DNA from: Quillaja saponaria
Taxonomy: Eukaryota; Streptophyta; Magnoliopsida; Fabales; Quillajaceae
Direction of reading: 5' to 3'
DNA: 64,000 bases
Assembly (NCBI GenBank): GCA_029379385.1
Contig: CM055607.1
Location: 1,116,001-1,180,000 of the forward strand
Shown here: in pieces, positions 1 through 12,436 of the stretch
Layout: each line of letters begins with the position of its first letter
Position numbering within the stretch: position 1 is the stretch's first letter
Position numbers and translations under genes: made by a program
Notes under the pieces: generated by a model
What the model saw: the letters and a program-made list of their open reading frames with translations, nothing else
What the model was told of the DNA's origin: nothing
Databases searched by the model: none

Positions 1-344
1 TACCAATTAAGGAATCATTTCATTTTAATTGATATTCCAATTATTGCCTGGTTCACACCAGTATTGTTCCACTAAAATAAGGATATTTTAGTCAATTTAT
101 AAAAACTAATCGAATTTTAGATACTCGCAACAAGCATTGTAAGATTCAAACGGAAGAGTCGGACGCGGGTGTTTCCAATTTCCATATTCTATTCGCGCAC
201 TGATCGCCAAAGACTGACACGAAAAATTTCCGAGTGAAAGTGACAGACTCTGACCATCAAATCCCTCGAACCTCCCTCCAAAATCTCCTATTTTTTCTGT
301 CTATTTCGTCTGTTTTTGGAATTCATCAATGCCCAGTTCTTAGG
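1..344. other. Upstream flank of the ankyrin-AAA pseudogene
   Basis: AT-rich DNA without a supportable open frame. It would hold the former promoter and 5' leader of the ankyrin-AAA pseudogene that begins at 345. I see no clear TATA element and nothing else I can name. Confidence 0.5.
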
Positions 345-3300
345 ATGCAGTAGCCTCGGGACCAACGTTCAAGAACTGCCAAACCGACCACCATTCATGG
401 CTACGCTCAGTCCGGTGCCATTGTTGGGTTCGAGAGCTTGCTTCGCGACAACCCATCTAATCTCAATGAAAGAAACCCTGTTGTAAGATCTCATTTTTCA
501 CATATGCGTTTTCTATTTCAATTGGGCATGAGAAATGGGTTCTTGTGCAATCCAACTTTTTGTTGGCATTGAAGAATTTAATGTAGAAAAAGATCATAAT
601 GGTATTATGGGCAAACGTAATCCATGGCTTTATGATATTTTCAATGCTTAAGTTTGTATGTGTAACGGGTGTGGAATTCACACAAGTTTGAAATCACTGG
701 GTTATGTCGTTAGCTTTCTTTCTCGATTCTTCTTCTGCTAAATTTATTACCCACTATTGTCTTTGTCACAAGATTCTGAATTACTTACTTAGGGCAAGGG
801 GGTGGGATGGGGTTGATTGTTCTGTTCTTTTCTTTTTCTTTTTGGTTTTGGGGGGAGAGAGGCAGTTGGTTTGTTACTTGTTAGCATTTCCCTTCCTCAC
901 CTTTTATTAACTTGGATAGAGTATTTAATAGGGTCTCTATAAATTGCAGAGTAGATTTCAAGAAGGAAACCATTACTAGATTTTTTTTATACACCCAGAG
1001 AGAGATTCAACTCGATGGGGTTGCTTGATCTATGTTTTTTGCAATCTATTAAAGATGACTGAAGTTCTGTTCATTACGCAGTACTGATTGAGTTCAGCCT
1101 TTTCTCTATTGATTTGAATATCTTTGAGTTATTCCTATTGTGCATTAGATGCATAGAATCTGCATGCTTAGTTGATTGTGAGTTTTATAAATTTGATGTT
1201 ATGCATCAGCTCATGGACTTGTCAGGGACTCGGGTAGAGTAATATCAAAGCAGTAACTAGTAGTATTTTCAATATGGATACGACTTATCTGAGTTGTAAC
1301 TAGAAAAAAAGTATAGCTGAAAATGAGAATTTGGGGATGAGTGGTAACACATACCACAATTCTAACACAAAAAGTAGGATGAATGGTAAGAAAATGCTTA
1401 CAACTGATAGTCACTTAGACATTTGCAGTAACATTAGGAAACAAAAACAGAGAGACAAGCATTGGTATGATTTCACAGTCTAATTTCTTATATAATTAGA
1501 GTTGATATAACCCCCTTTCTTTCATGTTTTACATGCATGAGGCTTCCTTTTCGAGTAGTTTTCTGTTCGATGTGGTAAGATCTGATATTCTGTTTTAAAC
1601 ACAGATGGTTCAGACACCGCTTCATGTTTCTGCTGGTCACAACAGGGCCCAGATAGTTAAATCTATTCTTGATTGGCAAGACCAGACAAGGCTGAACTGG
1701 AAGCCCAGACTATGGTTGGTAAAACCATTTTGTTTTCTTTTTTGGGTTTGAGTGAACATTGTATTATCTGGATTGTCTTTCAGTTGCCATTCAAAATTCA
1801 TAGACTTCTTGTATATTTGCATATGCAGTATGGAGAAACCCCTTTGCACATGGCAGCAAAGAATGGGTGTAATGAAGCTGCACAGGTGCTTCTTGCTCAT
1901 GGAGCTTCAGTTGAAGCCAAAGCAAACGTGGGTTTCTTATTACCTCACTTGCCATTCAATTTGAGTTGAAACCGATACTTAATTTAGAACTGCTTATCTA
2001 ACATCAAAGGTTTTTCCCCTGTAATTCATGCAGAACGGTATGACACATTTGCACCTAGCTGTTTACTTCTAGCTGAAGATTGCTCAACTGTCCTTGTCAA
2101 CTCATTGCTTGTTTGCTTGAGTATAATGCTGATTGTGCTGCACTGCCAAGGACAATGTATTGCGCTTTGGAGTAGCTGCTCTTTTTCAATTCTCTCATAT
2201 ATTTCTATATGATAAATGTAAGAGTTAATCAAATCTTTGAATTTTAGGAGGGAATGACTCCTTTAAATCATCTTTCAGAAGGCCCAGGAAACAAGAAGCT
2301 GAGGCAACTCTTATACTGGCATCTTGAAGAGCAGAGAAAGAGACAAGCTATTGAAGCATGCTCTGAAACTAAAGCTAAAAAGGGTGAACTTGAAAGTGAA
2401 ATATCAAATATTGTTGGGTTTAGATGCTCTCAAGACACAACCAAGGAAATGGGCGAAAGGTATACTTCTTGATGAGATTCGTAGAGCACTTGGCCTGAAA
2501 ATTGGCACCAGAAGACCCCCTCATATGGCCTTCCTTGGCAATCCCGAAACAGGTATGTAGGCAAATTGTTTCTAGAATACATGTTAGTTTTTCACTTGCA
2601 TCAATTCTGATTGATTTCCATCAGTCATATTATGTCACTCGTTTTATTTATCAATTTTACCATAGATTACTCATGACATAACATTTCAATATCAAAGATT
2701 GTGCTGTTTGAACCAATTCAATTGTATCCTCCACGAGAGTGTTGTTATGGCTTCCTCTTTGTATATTAATATGTCGGTACCGAATTGTACACACACCCAC
2801 ACCCACAATTTGACTATAGGAAGTTTACTTTTATTTGTCAAATTCATTATTGCTGTATATTTTAGCAGTTCAATAAGAAGATTATAATATTTGACAGGTA
2901 AAACATTGGTAGCTCGGATCCTTGGAAGGTTACTTTATATGGTCAGAATTCTACCTACGAAGAGAGTAACAGAGGTACAGCGAACTGATTTAGTTGGTGA
3001 ATTTGTTGGTCATACTGGTCCAAAGACAAGGGGGAAGCTTTGTGCTTGCTTTTAGCAGTCCTCCTCCTTCTTTTTTCTTCTCCCTCTATTGTTTTACAGA
3101 AACCAAAGTTAAGCACCTTATCTTGACAAGTCAAATTTAAATATTATGCGCAGATTAAGGAAGCAGAGGGAGGAATTCTGTTTTTTGGATGAAGCTTATA
3201 GATTGATTCCAATGCAGAAGTCAGGCGATAAGGATTACAGGGTTGGAAGCCCTAGAAGAGTTAATGTTTGTTATGGATAGTGGAAAAGTTGTAGTTATAT

Positions 3301-3692
3301 TTTCTGGGTATAAGGAACCAATGAAGCGTGTGATTGCTTCTAATGAAGGCTTCTGCAGAAGGGTTATCAAGTTTTTCTATTTTGATGGCTTCAGTTCTCA
3401 AGAACTAGCCAAGATTCTTCACATCAAGATGAATGATCAAGTGGAAGATAGCTTGTTATATGGATTTAGGTTACATCCTTCCTGTGGTGTAGACGGTGTT
3501 GCAGCATTGATAGAGAGAGTGACTACAGAAAAGCAGCGTAAGTAGATGAATGGTGGTTTAGTAGATACCATGCTAGTTAATGCTAGAGAAAATTTGGACC
3601 TAAGGCTCCATTTTGATTGTATGGACACAGCAGAACTTCTTACCATCACTCTCGAGGATTGAGAAGCAGGTTTGCAGCTGTTATCACAGTGA
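345..3692 (+). pseudogene. Ankyrin-repeat / CbbX-type AAA ATPase pseudogene
   Basis: Exon remnants at about 345-482, 1605-1714, 1829-1927, 2034-2156, 2248-2552, 2898-3037 and 3154-3692 read as the plant ankyrin-plus-AAA ATPase family (Arabidopsis At3g24530 type, from memory). Ankyrin repeats come first (GETPLHMAAKNGCNEAA at 1829), then a CfxQ/CbbX-like ATPase domain (DLVGEFVGHTGPKT near 2995; FCRRVIKFF near 3350). Introns are kept, so this is a decayed gene and not a retrocopy. Lesions: TAG as codon 3 (351-353); a lost base near 1680; TAG at 2070-2072 plus further shifts in that exon; an extra base near 2418; the Walker A glycine changed to Glu (NPETGKT); no GT donor after about 3037; extra bases near 3186 and 3238; TAG at 3543-3545; TGA at 3660-3662. 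No functional ATPase can be made. Confidence 0.93.
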
Positions 3693-4865
3693 CATTGGTA
3701 TCTAATGATATTCTCATTACGTAGTTTTTTTGCAGCATGGTTGGTAGGTCCCAATGGAAGAGATTTATTTTTGATTTCTCTCCTTCTGGACCATGGGATA
3801 AGGGTTTAGTCAAATCGCCAAAGAATCAGAAGCTGGCACTACCGGTTATGACAGCCTGCGGGTATGCTTTTGGAAAATTGTTGCATATCTTAGTTCTGTA
3901 TTTGATTGATTCAGATATTATTCTATTGATGCCCTTCTCCCCATTCCTTTTACTTCTATTTTTGGTTAGTATTGAATTCATTGTTTTATTCATTCGCGTA
4001 AGCCATTAGTGTTCTCTTCCACTTTGCAATTTTATTTTAGATTTGATGAATGGTTGTTCTTCCAACATTAGATCCAGTTTACTAGAACATCTTCTTGTTG
4101 AGTTGTTTGACATTGGAAGGTTGCTTACTATAACTCTGTCTATCCTTAGAGTAAAGATGGATTATTTAGGTAATTTTTCTGATTTTTCATGTTTTCCAGA
4201 TATTATTGTGCGACAAATCTCTCATCCTCTATTGTGATTGAGAGGCCTATCGACAATTATATGTTCTAAGATTCTATCTTATATCAATTGAATACCGCTC
4301 TAAAATGCATAATGCATAATTAGCTTAATTTTATTTATTTATTTTCTGGGGATGAAAATAAGAATTATGAATGTTAGTATGAATCAGGGTAATAATTGAT
4401 TCATGATTTATACTTTCTATTATCTCTATTATGTTAATAAATTAAATCTGTAATTATATGTGATAGTCTATTAAATATTTGTATTATATTTAGTATCTTT
4501 AACCTATAAATGAAGACTTTTTTTATATATTTGAGATCAATTTAATATACAATTTTCATTTCATTTAACTAGGAAAAAAAAAAAAAAAAAAGGGCATGAA
4601 CGAAAAGCATAGAATCACGTCCTTGGACTAATTACCAATTAGTGACGACCACAAGGCACCAACCTTTCCAACTTTGCGTGCAAGAAAAAAGAAGAAGTAT
4701 TATTAGATACTTATTTTCCAAACGACAAAAAAAAATAAAAAATTAGTGGACGGCATACAAATTGTGTCAACTGTAATAACCAGAAGCAAGCTCTTAACCC
4801 CCATTTTTGTTGGTTATCCAGACACCGTGGTTCACTTGTTCTCTCGCTGTGACTCTGAGAGAAGC
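3693..4865. other. Intergenic, no recognisable gene
   Basis: Contains short open frames only. The one at 3737-4009 starts with a soluble-looking segment and then runs into hydrophobic low-complexity sequence; I do not recognise it. A long A-run lies at about 4573-4591. From 4260 on the DNA is AT-rich, with no splice-linked coding signal. Confidence 0.5.
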
Positions 4866-7800
4866 ATGGCGGTCACTTCTCTAACAATAATTTCTTCTAC
4901 GTCTTCTTTTCCGTCGAATTCCAACAGCAGATTCACCTTCCACTTCCACTCCAACTAGAATCAGACCCTTCCATTCATCGAACAGAAAGCTTAGATCTTT
5001 AAATCCCCTCAAATTCGCTTCCTTGCGTAGCTCTCTTTCACCGATTACAATCTTCAGGGCTACTTCGAGTCAGATTGTAGAAGATGGCTCGGCTGACCAG
5101 TTTTTTCAAAATAATTCCATCGCGGATTTCATGAGGTTTAAACGAGGGGCCGATGAAGGGTAATGGGGAGTTGCAGACTGCTGTTGTTAGCTACAGAAAG
5201 AAGTTTCCTTGGTCTCTTCTCCGTCCATTTCTACAGGTTTGAGCTGCAAGTTCTGGTTGCTGCAGAGCGGGTCTAGATTTTAGTTTCGTGAGGGGTAATT
5301 GTTTTTTTCTTTCTTTTTTATGGTGCAGGTTGATTTGGTGTCAACAATTCACATCGCAGATAAAGAGTACGTTTACCTTTTATATCAGTTTTTCAATATT
5401 TAGTTTTAAAAGCTACCTATACTAGCGTGCTTGTTGTTACATAGAATTGGAATGCATACTACATTTCTAAAACGAAAAGAGGAAAACAATCAGGGGGTTC
5501 TGTGCTTGACTAGAAAGGAAGGGGGAGGGGAAACTGGGAAATTTTTAAGTATACAAAACAGAACTCTTGTTATACTCGCTACACATAGTTGTGTGATGAA
5601 GAAATATCAAGTCAAGACTCAAGTTCTATAGAACCCAAGTATTGAATTCTCTAGTTTCTGTGAGGACTGAGGAGTGTGGTGGTATGTACTAGTGTATTCA
5701 ATGATGTGCTGCTGGATTCACTTAGGAATACATGAGTCCAAGCATCCCAACTTTAAACTGTATTAGCCATGGTGTTACATCTTTCTAGTTTGATTAATGT
5801 GCTATTATGTCATTTTTCTCAAGAAAAAAAAAAAAACTTTAATCCTAAGATATGGCAATGGAATATGATTAATCCATGGGGACTGGCATGAGTGAGAAAT
5901 CCATAACTTCTAAACCTGGGTGAGCTTATATCTATCAGAGCTTAGATCTTACTTTCCAGATGCTATGATACTCTGCCTAGTTCAGTTTCACATTGTTAGA
6001 AATTCCTTTTGAGGGTGAATGTTGTGTTGCTAACTTTTAGTCCTTAAGATTTCTGGGTGGTGATAATTACAAGTATGTTGATTGCAATCCCTTATTTCTT
6101 TTTTTTACCCGTTTCCTTAAAATTCTTTTTTGCAAATAATATGCATTTGAAAAATCCTTATTTTCTGTGACAGGTACTTTATGACCCTCCAGAAGGAACT
6201 TGAACCCTATGATTGTGTTCTTTATGAAATGGTGGCTAGCAAGGAGAGTTTAGAGAATAGAAGAAATCCTACTGCCACAAAAAGACTAAAAGGCTCACGT
6301 GCAAGGGGTTTTAACATTTTGGGATGCATTCAAAGACAGATGGCTAGACTTCTTATGCTTGATTTCCAATTAGACTGTCTTGATTACCAAGCTGAGAATT
6401 GGTACCATGCAGATCTTGACTATGAGACCTTCAAATTACTTCAGGTTTTGTTCTTGTAATCCCTCTATTTAATTTTTGTTATAATGCATCGATTGTGAAG
6501 ACTTGAAGTGGTTAACTGATGATACTAATGTGGCAGTTATGTCAATCTATTCTTCAGTAAAAAATCCAGCAGGTTCTTTCTGTGATTTTTCATGGTTTCA
6601 TTCCCAAGTTAAGGATAATCTGCTCTAGTTTGATCCAACACTTACTCAATATTTTTCCTTTCCTGGAAAGCTATTGAGGGGGTGGGGGCCTTGTTCTTTT
6701 TAAACTAAAATAACAATTGTAATCATCGGTTGCAGAGGCTTCAGTTTCAATCTTTTCCCCCGTGATAGTGAACTCCTATTTTTTTGGCGAGGGGGGTAAA
6801 ATATGAACTTATTCTTTCACTCGAAAAGGTTGAAAGTTTTTATTCAGTAAATATGACTGAATTTTGAATACTGAGTCCTTCAAGTACTGCCAGTTGAGTA
6901 TAGTTGTCAATGATATCTGACTTTGAAATCCAATTCCATTTTGTCATTTGTTGCAGCTTGAAAAAGGTGAAAGCTTCTTCTCGTTTGCTAAAGATATGAC
7001 TCTAAGATCGACAAAGGCAATTATGCAGCTTTCAGTTCCAGAAGACCTTGGCCCTTGGAGATCCAAGCTTTTATGGGCTTCACGTGTGCTTCCTATGCCA
7101 TTAGTTGGCCTACTCATCATTGGAAGTGTTTGTGCAGATGGGGGAAGTCAGTCATCTGAATATCCAGAATTAGAGGCATTGTCAAGGCTTGATATTGGTG
7201 CTGCAATGAAGGTCTTTCTTGCAAAGAGACTAACATCAGAGTGAGTTTCTCCGAGTTTGTTTGTCATCATTTTCCTAACATGCTGATGAATTTGTTTATT
7301 GTGTTTATCAGTTAATTTCTTACGTTATAATCGATTGATTTGGGATTTAGTTGTTAAAATCATCTTTAAGTCATGTGCATACCTCTGCTTTATCATAGCT
7401 CAGAATTTTATCATTTAGGCTCTGTAACTTCATTTTTAAATGTGAATATTTTTCAACTATGTAAGTGGGAAATGTTAAACAGCAAAAAAGAGGTTGATGT
7501 TGGGAATGACGTCACATCATTACCTTTTATAGTCCTTATTAATGGGTGCTGATGCAAAGTCTTGATTATGAAGGTTCACACACTTGACAGCAGATGTGGA
7601 AGAGAGATCTGTTATTATTGGAGAAAGGAATAGAGCTGCAACAGAAGCCCTTAGAAGGTCAATTGATGAAGGTCACAATAGAATTGCTATACTTTATGGG
7701 GGTGGCCACATGCCGGATCTTGGGAGGCGACTACGAGAAGAGTTTGATTTAATCCCATCCCAAGTGCAGTGGGTAACAGCTTGGACCATAAAGAAACGAA

Positions 7801-7988
7801 AGCTAACTACTAGTTCATTTCCATTTCTGAAGATAATGGCTAAAGCATCAGGTTGGCCATTAAATCGCTATCAGACGTTGGCGTTGCTAATCTTCTCATC
7901 AGTGTTGGCATTGGATCTTTGGTTTTGGGAGCTCTTTTTCAGCACTGCAGTGAACTGGATCTCCGAAGTTGCCTCAGAACTTCTTTAG
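4866..7988 (+). CDS. TraB/GumN-domain protein, chloroplast-type, damaged first exon
   Basis: Five exons: about 4866-5236, 5329-5366, 6174-6444, 6957-7240 and 7574-7988. Exons 2-5 join in frame and give 335 codons to the stop. They resemble plant TraB-family proteins such as At1g05270 (from memory): a STIHIADKEYF start, FNILGCIQRQMARLLMLDFQ, LLWASRVLPMPLVGLL, then AILYGGGHMPDLGRRL and a hydrophobic C-terminal segment (LALLIFSSVLALDL) that may anchor it in a membrane. The TraB family shares the Tiki/GumN fold; its biochemical role in plants is not settled. Exon 1 should encode a Ser-rich transit peptide, but needs two frame changes: one near 4940, because the frame from ATG 4866 ends at TAG 4957-4959, and one near 5160, where GGGTAATGG gives TAA. 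It is either a recently damaged gene or a gene with sequence errors; exons 2-5 show no decay. Confidence 0.8.
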
Positions 7989-10900
7989 TATGGTGATAAT
8001 GGACAGGTGGTATGATAAGTAAATATGGGTATCCTACGTTCATGTTAACCAGGATGAGGAACTCCTCTATTCGCCAGTGTAAATACTGATAACTCTAAAT
8101 CACATTCATGATTGTTTGGCCTATCCAAAATCCCAACTCGAAATTAATATCTCAAATCCAGGAAATTGTTGTAAAAGTACATATATCAGGTTATTTTTTA
8201 TATTAATTGAATGAATTTTGGCTACACGCAATACCTTGAGCATTCTGTCAGTAACCCATTTCTCTGCTTAGCTATGTTGCTGGTGATTTGTGCTGAAGGT
8301 ATTGAAGGAGAAACATGTTGATGGTAAAGCATTACATTTAGCAAAGAGATTAATATTTAGGCTACGAATTGAATCCTAGACAGAAATCGAGGGAATAAAA
8401 GATAAAGGAAAAGATAAAAATATATAGTAGTATGAATAAGAATGATATGGTACGTAAGACCAATGTACTTTGATCACGGGTCCTGAATTCCTGATCTTGT
8501 TGGTGCTTCTACCCAGAAATGTATGGATTGAAATTGGCCTACTACTGTAGATGGTAATGGCTGGCTGGCTGCATTAACTTCTCATGATGCAGTTACTTTT
8601 TCCATTGTGCATCTCCTAAAAGCACCTATATAAATCATGTCAGTTCTGTTCTCTTAGTACTTCAAATAGTGGCATACTTCAGAGATTTGCCTCACTGCCT
8701 GTGGCCTAAATTTCAAACTTCAGAATCCATAATCTATCAGGAAACTGATCTCAGTTGAAACTTTCAGATTATTTTTAAGCTTTTTTAGGGACAATAATGA
8801 CAAATTCGAATAGGGTCGCACCTTTTTTTTTGTGTTCATTTCACTTGTCTGGTACTTCAATTATAATCTGTTTTCTACTAAAGTTAGTTTGAATTCACTG
8901 CAAGGATTTGAACTACTCCAATCAATTTTTATATGTATTTCTGCAAATAACCTATCATTAGCTCGTGGGGAGTTAACAAAATTATATGTTAATAAAGATA
9001 AATCCAACGCAAAAGACAAACCCAAATGAAATTTGACATTTTTAAAATCCACCGCAGGTAAGAGAATCATAACCCAAATGTCAAACACGTACTATATCTT
9101 CATTGAAAAGCCATTTGGTATCAAATATATAAAACTGGGTCTGAAATTTTCAGAGCCTCAACTATTATAATCATAACCCAAAGCATGAAAAGGTAACATA
9201 TAGTGGGTCAATTAAGAAATCTATGTAAAGTGGCAATTTCTTCTTGTCATTAAGCTTACTTCAATTTGAAAAGCTGAATCCGACTATACTAAAATGTCTG
9301 TTACTTCTTGGTTGGCATTTGTATTAATGTGTTGATATGTTTTTGGAATCTTCCAAGACTTTGAGATGCTACTAGTATTCAGATAGATAGAGTGATAGAA
9401 GGGACTTTAGGCTCTTGACATATTTCCAAGGACTAATAATGTGTTTTATGGGGTTATGATGCTCATTATTTTTTTCTTTTTTTGGGGAAGTGAGGTACTG
9501 AGGTGTATGTAGTACATATCACTAAGATTCAAATTCTTGACTTGGAGCCTCTAATCTTGTCTTTTAACCACCGGACGAGTTCGAGCAAGACACAAGCATG
9601 TTGACAAAGAGTATAATATATAAAATTAGATGGAAACATGACAATATTACCTTTGTCCTCCACTCTTGAATTCTCACATTTCAAAATTTTAATATATGTA
9701 TATTATATATAATACATCTTCCTTTTTTTATAAACTATAATATCTTTTTCTCTCCCACACACACAAGCATATGTAATATATCTGTATATCAACTTGAGAA
9801 TTGTTAATGCATTAAGGCTGTTTAAAAGAAAAGAAGAGTGTTATCTATAAATTAATTTATATTAATTGTAATTAATTTATATTAATTGTAAGAAACAGTA
9901 AACAAATTAATACCGAACATACATAAGAAATAGAGGTCAATATTTAAGGGATAAAAAGCTATTCGTATAGTAAAAGTAGTATTAATTTCACACTATTCTC
10001 TATTTTCGGTAGATAATCATAATATAAAAAATTTGTGTAAAATTATTCTCACTCAAGCGTGAAAATAGTCGTTTCATATTCAAAATAAATTATATTTAAA
10101 TATTTAAAAAACTATATTGATAAATATGAATCTGGTAAATGTGAGATTTTGAGAGGAGAAAAATTATACTATATGCCAGGGAAAGAACAGATGGTGAGCT
10201 GTGGACATGGTTAGCACTTAGCCAAGTAACTATTGAGTAGTCAATTTTGTTCTAACAAAGTAGGTACTGGGAACTGCCGAATGTGCCTTCCATTTCCATG
10301 CTTCATGCATTTATGTCTGTTTTGATATCTATATTCTGAAGGCAGTTATCCATGCAAAGAGGCCAAATTCTTTGTCTAAATCATTCCACTATCAAAGACA
10401 ATTATTCCACAACCACATTAAAAATGCTATTAAATACTTAATGGGAATATTTCTGTGCCTTTTTATGATCATGTAGGCTTTAATCAAATATCACTTTTTA
10501 GATAGACATTTGAATTACAATCTCACACTAATACAGCAGTCAAACTACTCAAAATCAAGGTTAGGTAGATTTATAAATACTCTTTCCTTATTTTTCTTAT
10601 TTTCAATTATACGATATAAACTCACTTTTCCACGATTTGAATTTCAAAACCTAAGCACCTCCGGCAACAAGCTTAATTCAGGTACTTCATGTGAATTCTG
10701 GTCCCCTATAATATATGCCCTAGTCTCCTAGACCAAAGAAGCTATAGCTTGTGCTCATTTTTAACTTACTAACCATACATAAAAGCCATTTAAATGTCAT
10801 TATCAAGTGTCAAGCATTGCTTTTTTTAAAACACTCTAAGGGTGCATTTAGATTGAGAGAAATGGAGGGAGAGAAAAGAAAAGATAAAATCTCCATAAAT

Positions 10901-11518
10901 AAAATATTAATCTTCATTTACATGAAGACTACCTTGTTTAATAAATTTTTCTTTTTTAATGAGAGGGATTTATATAATTATCTAAAAAAGATAGTTACAC
11001 TGATTGCTAAATTTTGTAAATCTAACATGAATTACTTATACTAGTCGAGATATTAGTAAACTAAACTCGACATCATCCTAACACTAGCAAAATTAATCAA
11101 GTTAACCTTAAATATCAACATGATCAAAAATCAAACTGGGATTGCAAAACACGTGAACTAGATTATGACTTAGTCTAAAAAGTGGTGGCCACATTTGGAG
11201 CTCCAAGGTCAATTAGTATTTCTATTAACAAAACTAGATTATGACTTACTCTCCTCCTTAATCCAATCTCTAGTGGTACTAATTTCTTAATCAATACAAA
11301 AGAAGACAAAAAGAACAGCAAAAGGTTGCAGCAGAACCTTTTAAAACCATTAATAATACTTCTCTACTTTCAGTTTCTCATGCATTAATATCACTCTCTT
11401 CCACGAGACCGCCATCTCTATCTTCAAAAGTATCTTTCACATTCTCACATACATAGACACACACTCTCTGTATTCCACACTGTTTCAATCAAAAGCTCTC
11501 TGTCCTCTGTGAACCGTG
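7989..11518. other. Intergenic between TraB gene and OVATE gene 1
   Basis: About 3.5 kb without a supportable gene. The 3' end of the TraB transcript is presumably near 8200. A 20-bp unit is repeated twice in tandem at 9851-9890. From 10837 a GGGTGCATTTAGATTGAGAG stretch resembles the ends of plant MITEs, but no matching end was found. The 5' leader of the OVATE gene probably lies after about 11380. Confidence 0.5.
9851..9890. repeat. 20-bp tandem repeat, two copies
   Basis: ATTAATTTATATTAATTGTA occurs twice head to tail, exactly. It is AT-rich, with no sign of function. Confidence 0.85.
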
Positions 11519-12436
11519 ATGGATAACCGAATCAAGATGAGAATCTCTCGCATGTTCCGATCCTCATTCGGGTCTTGCAGGACCCGAAACCTGTCGGATG
11601 TAATGGAAAAAGCCGTCTTTGTCCCACAAATCCATCGTGGGTTCGAAGTGATGGAACCCCTGTCACCTAAAGCTCGTCCCTTTCCATCTATTTGCAGACC
11701 CAAATCGTCCGGACCATTCGAAACCATAGACGAAAGCTGTGTTTTACCGGTCACGGATTCTCTCCCGAGACCTAAAGTTTCAGAGCGAGCATCCCTTTTT
11801 GTCGATGGTAGATTCTGTCCTCCTGCATCACCAATATCGCCTTGGAATCCATTCAATCACTGCAAAGAATTTGAGTTCGATGAGAAAATCGAAACTTCTG
11901 CAAACAAGAGAATAAATAAGAACAGGAAGAAGAAGAAAAAGAAGAAGAATACAAATATGACAACCAAGAGCAGAGAGATTTTCCCATTTACCTCGCCTTC
12001 TCAGGACCCAAATTTTGGTGGATATTGGTGGTATAGCAGCGAGGAAGAAGAGGAAGCAGATGATGAAACAGAGACCCTTTTCTCTTCTAAAACTCTGTCT
12101 TCAGATTCATCAGCTTCACATCGCCGGCATCATTCTCGCCGGAAGAAACAGCAGAGAAACTGGAGAGGTTCTAAGGGTCAAAGTTCTGAAATGGGCGTTC
12201 TGCCTTTGCAGGGGAAAGTAAAGGATAGCTTCGCTATAGTGAAGAGGTCCAGTGATCCGTACAATGATTTTAGAAAGTCAATGTTGGAAATGATTGTTGA
12301 GAAACAAATATTTGGACCCAAGGATTTGGAAAACCTTCTGCAGTGCTTTCTCTCTCTCAATTCTTATCACCATCATATTGTTATTGTTGAAGTTTTTACT
12401 GAGATTTTGGAGGCTCTGTTCTCTAATTGGTCTTAG
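11519..12436 (+). CDS. OFP: OVATE family transcriptional repressor
   Basis: One exon, 305 residues, starting at the ATG at 11519. The last ~70 residues (from about 234) are an OVATE (DUF623) domain: FAIVKRSSDPYNDFRKSM, then EMIVEKQIFGPKDLENLLQ and a hydrophobic helix to the end. The N-terminus (RISRMFRSSFGSCRT) resembles the OFP6/7/8 branch. A Lys-rich run at about 130-146 can serve as a nuclear localisation signal, and an acidic run at about 174-186 follows. OVATE proteins are plant transcription repressors that bind TALE homeodomain proteins and influence organ shape and cell elongation. The domain is intact and complete to the stop. A second, more divergent OVATE gene lies 3 kb downstream. 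The family is certain; the exact paralogue is not. Confidence 0.93.
   Translation: MDNRIKMRISRMFRSSFGSCRTRNLSDVMEKAVFVPQIHRGFEVMEPLSPKARPFPSICRPKSSGPFETIDESCVLPVTDSLPRPKVSERASLFVDGRFCPPASPISPWNPFNHCKEFEFDEKIETSANKRINKNRKKKKKKKNTNMTTKSREIFPFTSPSQDPNFGGYWWYSSEEEEEADDETETLFSSKTLSSDSSASHRRHHSRRKKQQRNWRGSKGQSSEMGVLPLQGKVKDSFAIVKRSSDPYNDFRKSMLEMIVEKQIFGPKDLENLLQCFLSLNSYHHHIVIVEVFTEILEALFSNWS

Noticed and set aside
3737..4009. 90-codon frame after the ankyrin-AAA pseudogene
   Set aside because: It starts plausibly after an AG but runs into low-complexity hydrophobic sequence; no family recognised and no partner exon.
10837..10990. Possible MITE starting GGGTGCATTTAGATTGAG
   Set aside because: No matching inverted end or target duplication could be found.
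11485..11856. 123-codon open frame antisense to OVATE gene 1
   Set aside because: It lies wholly opposite a well-supported coding exon and has no independent features; it is a shadow frame.
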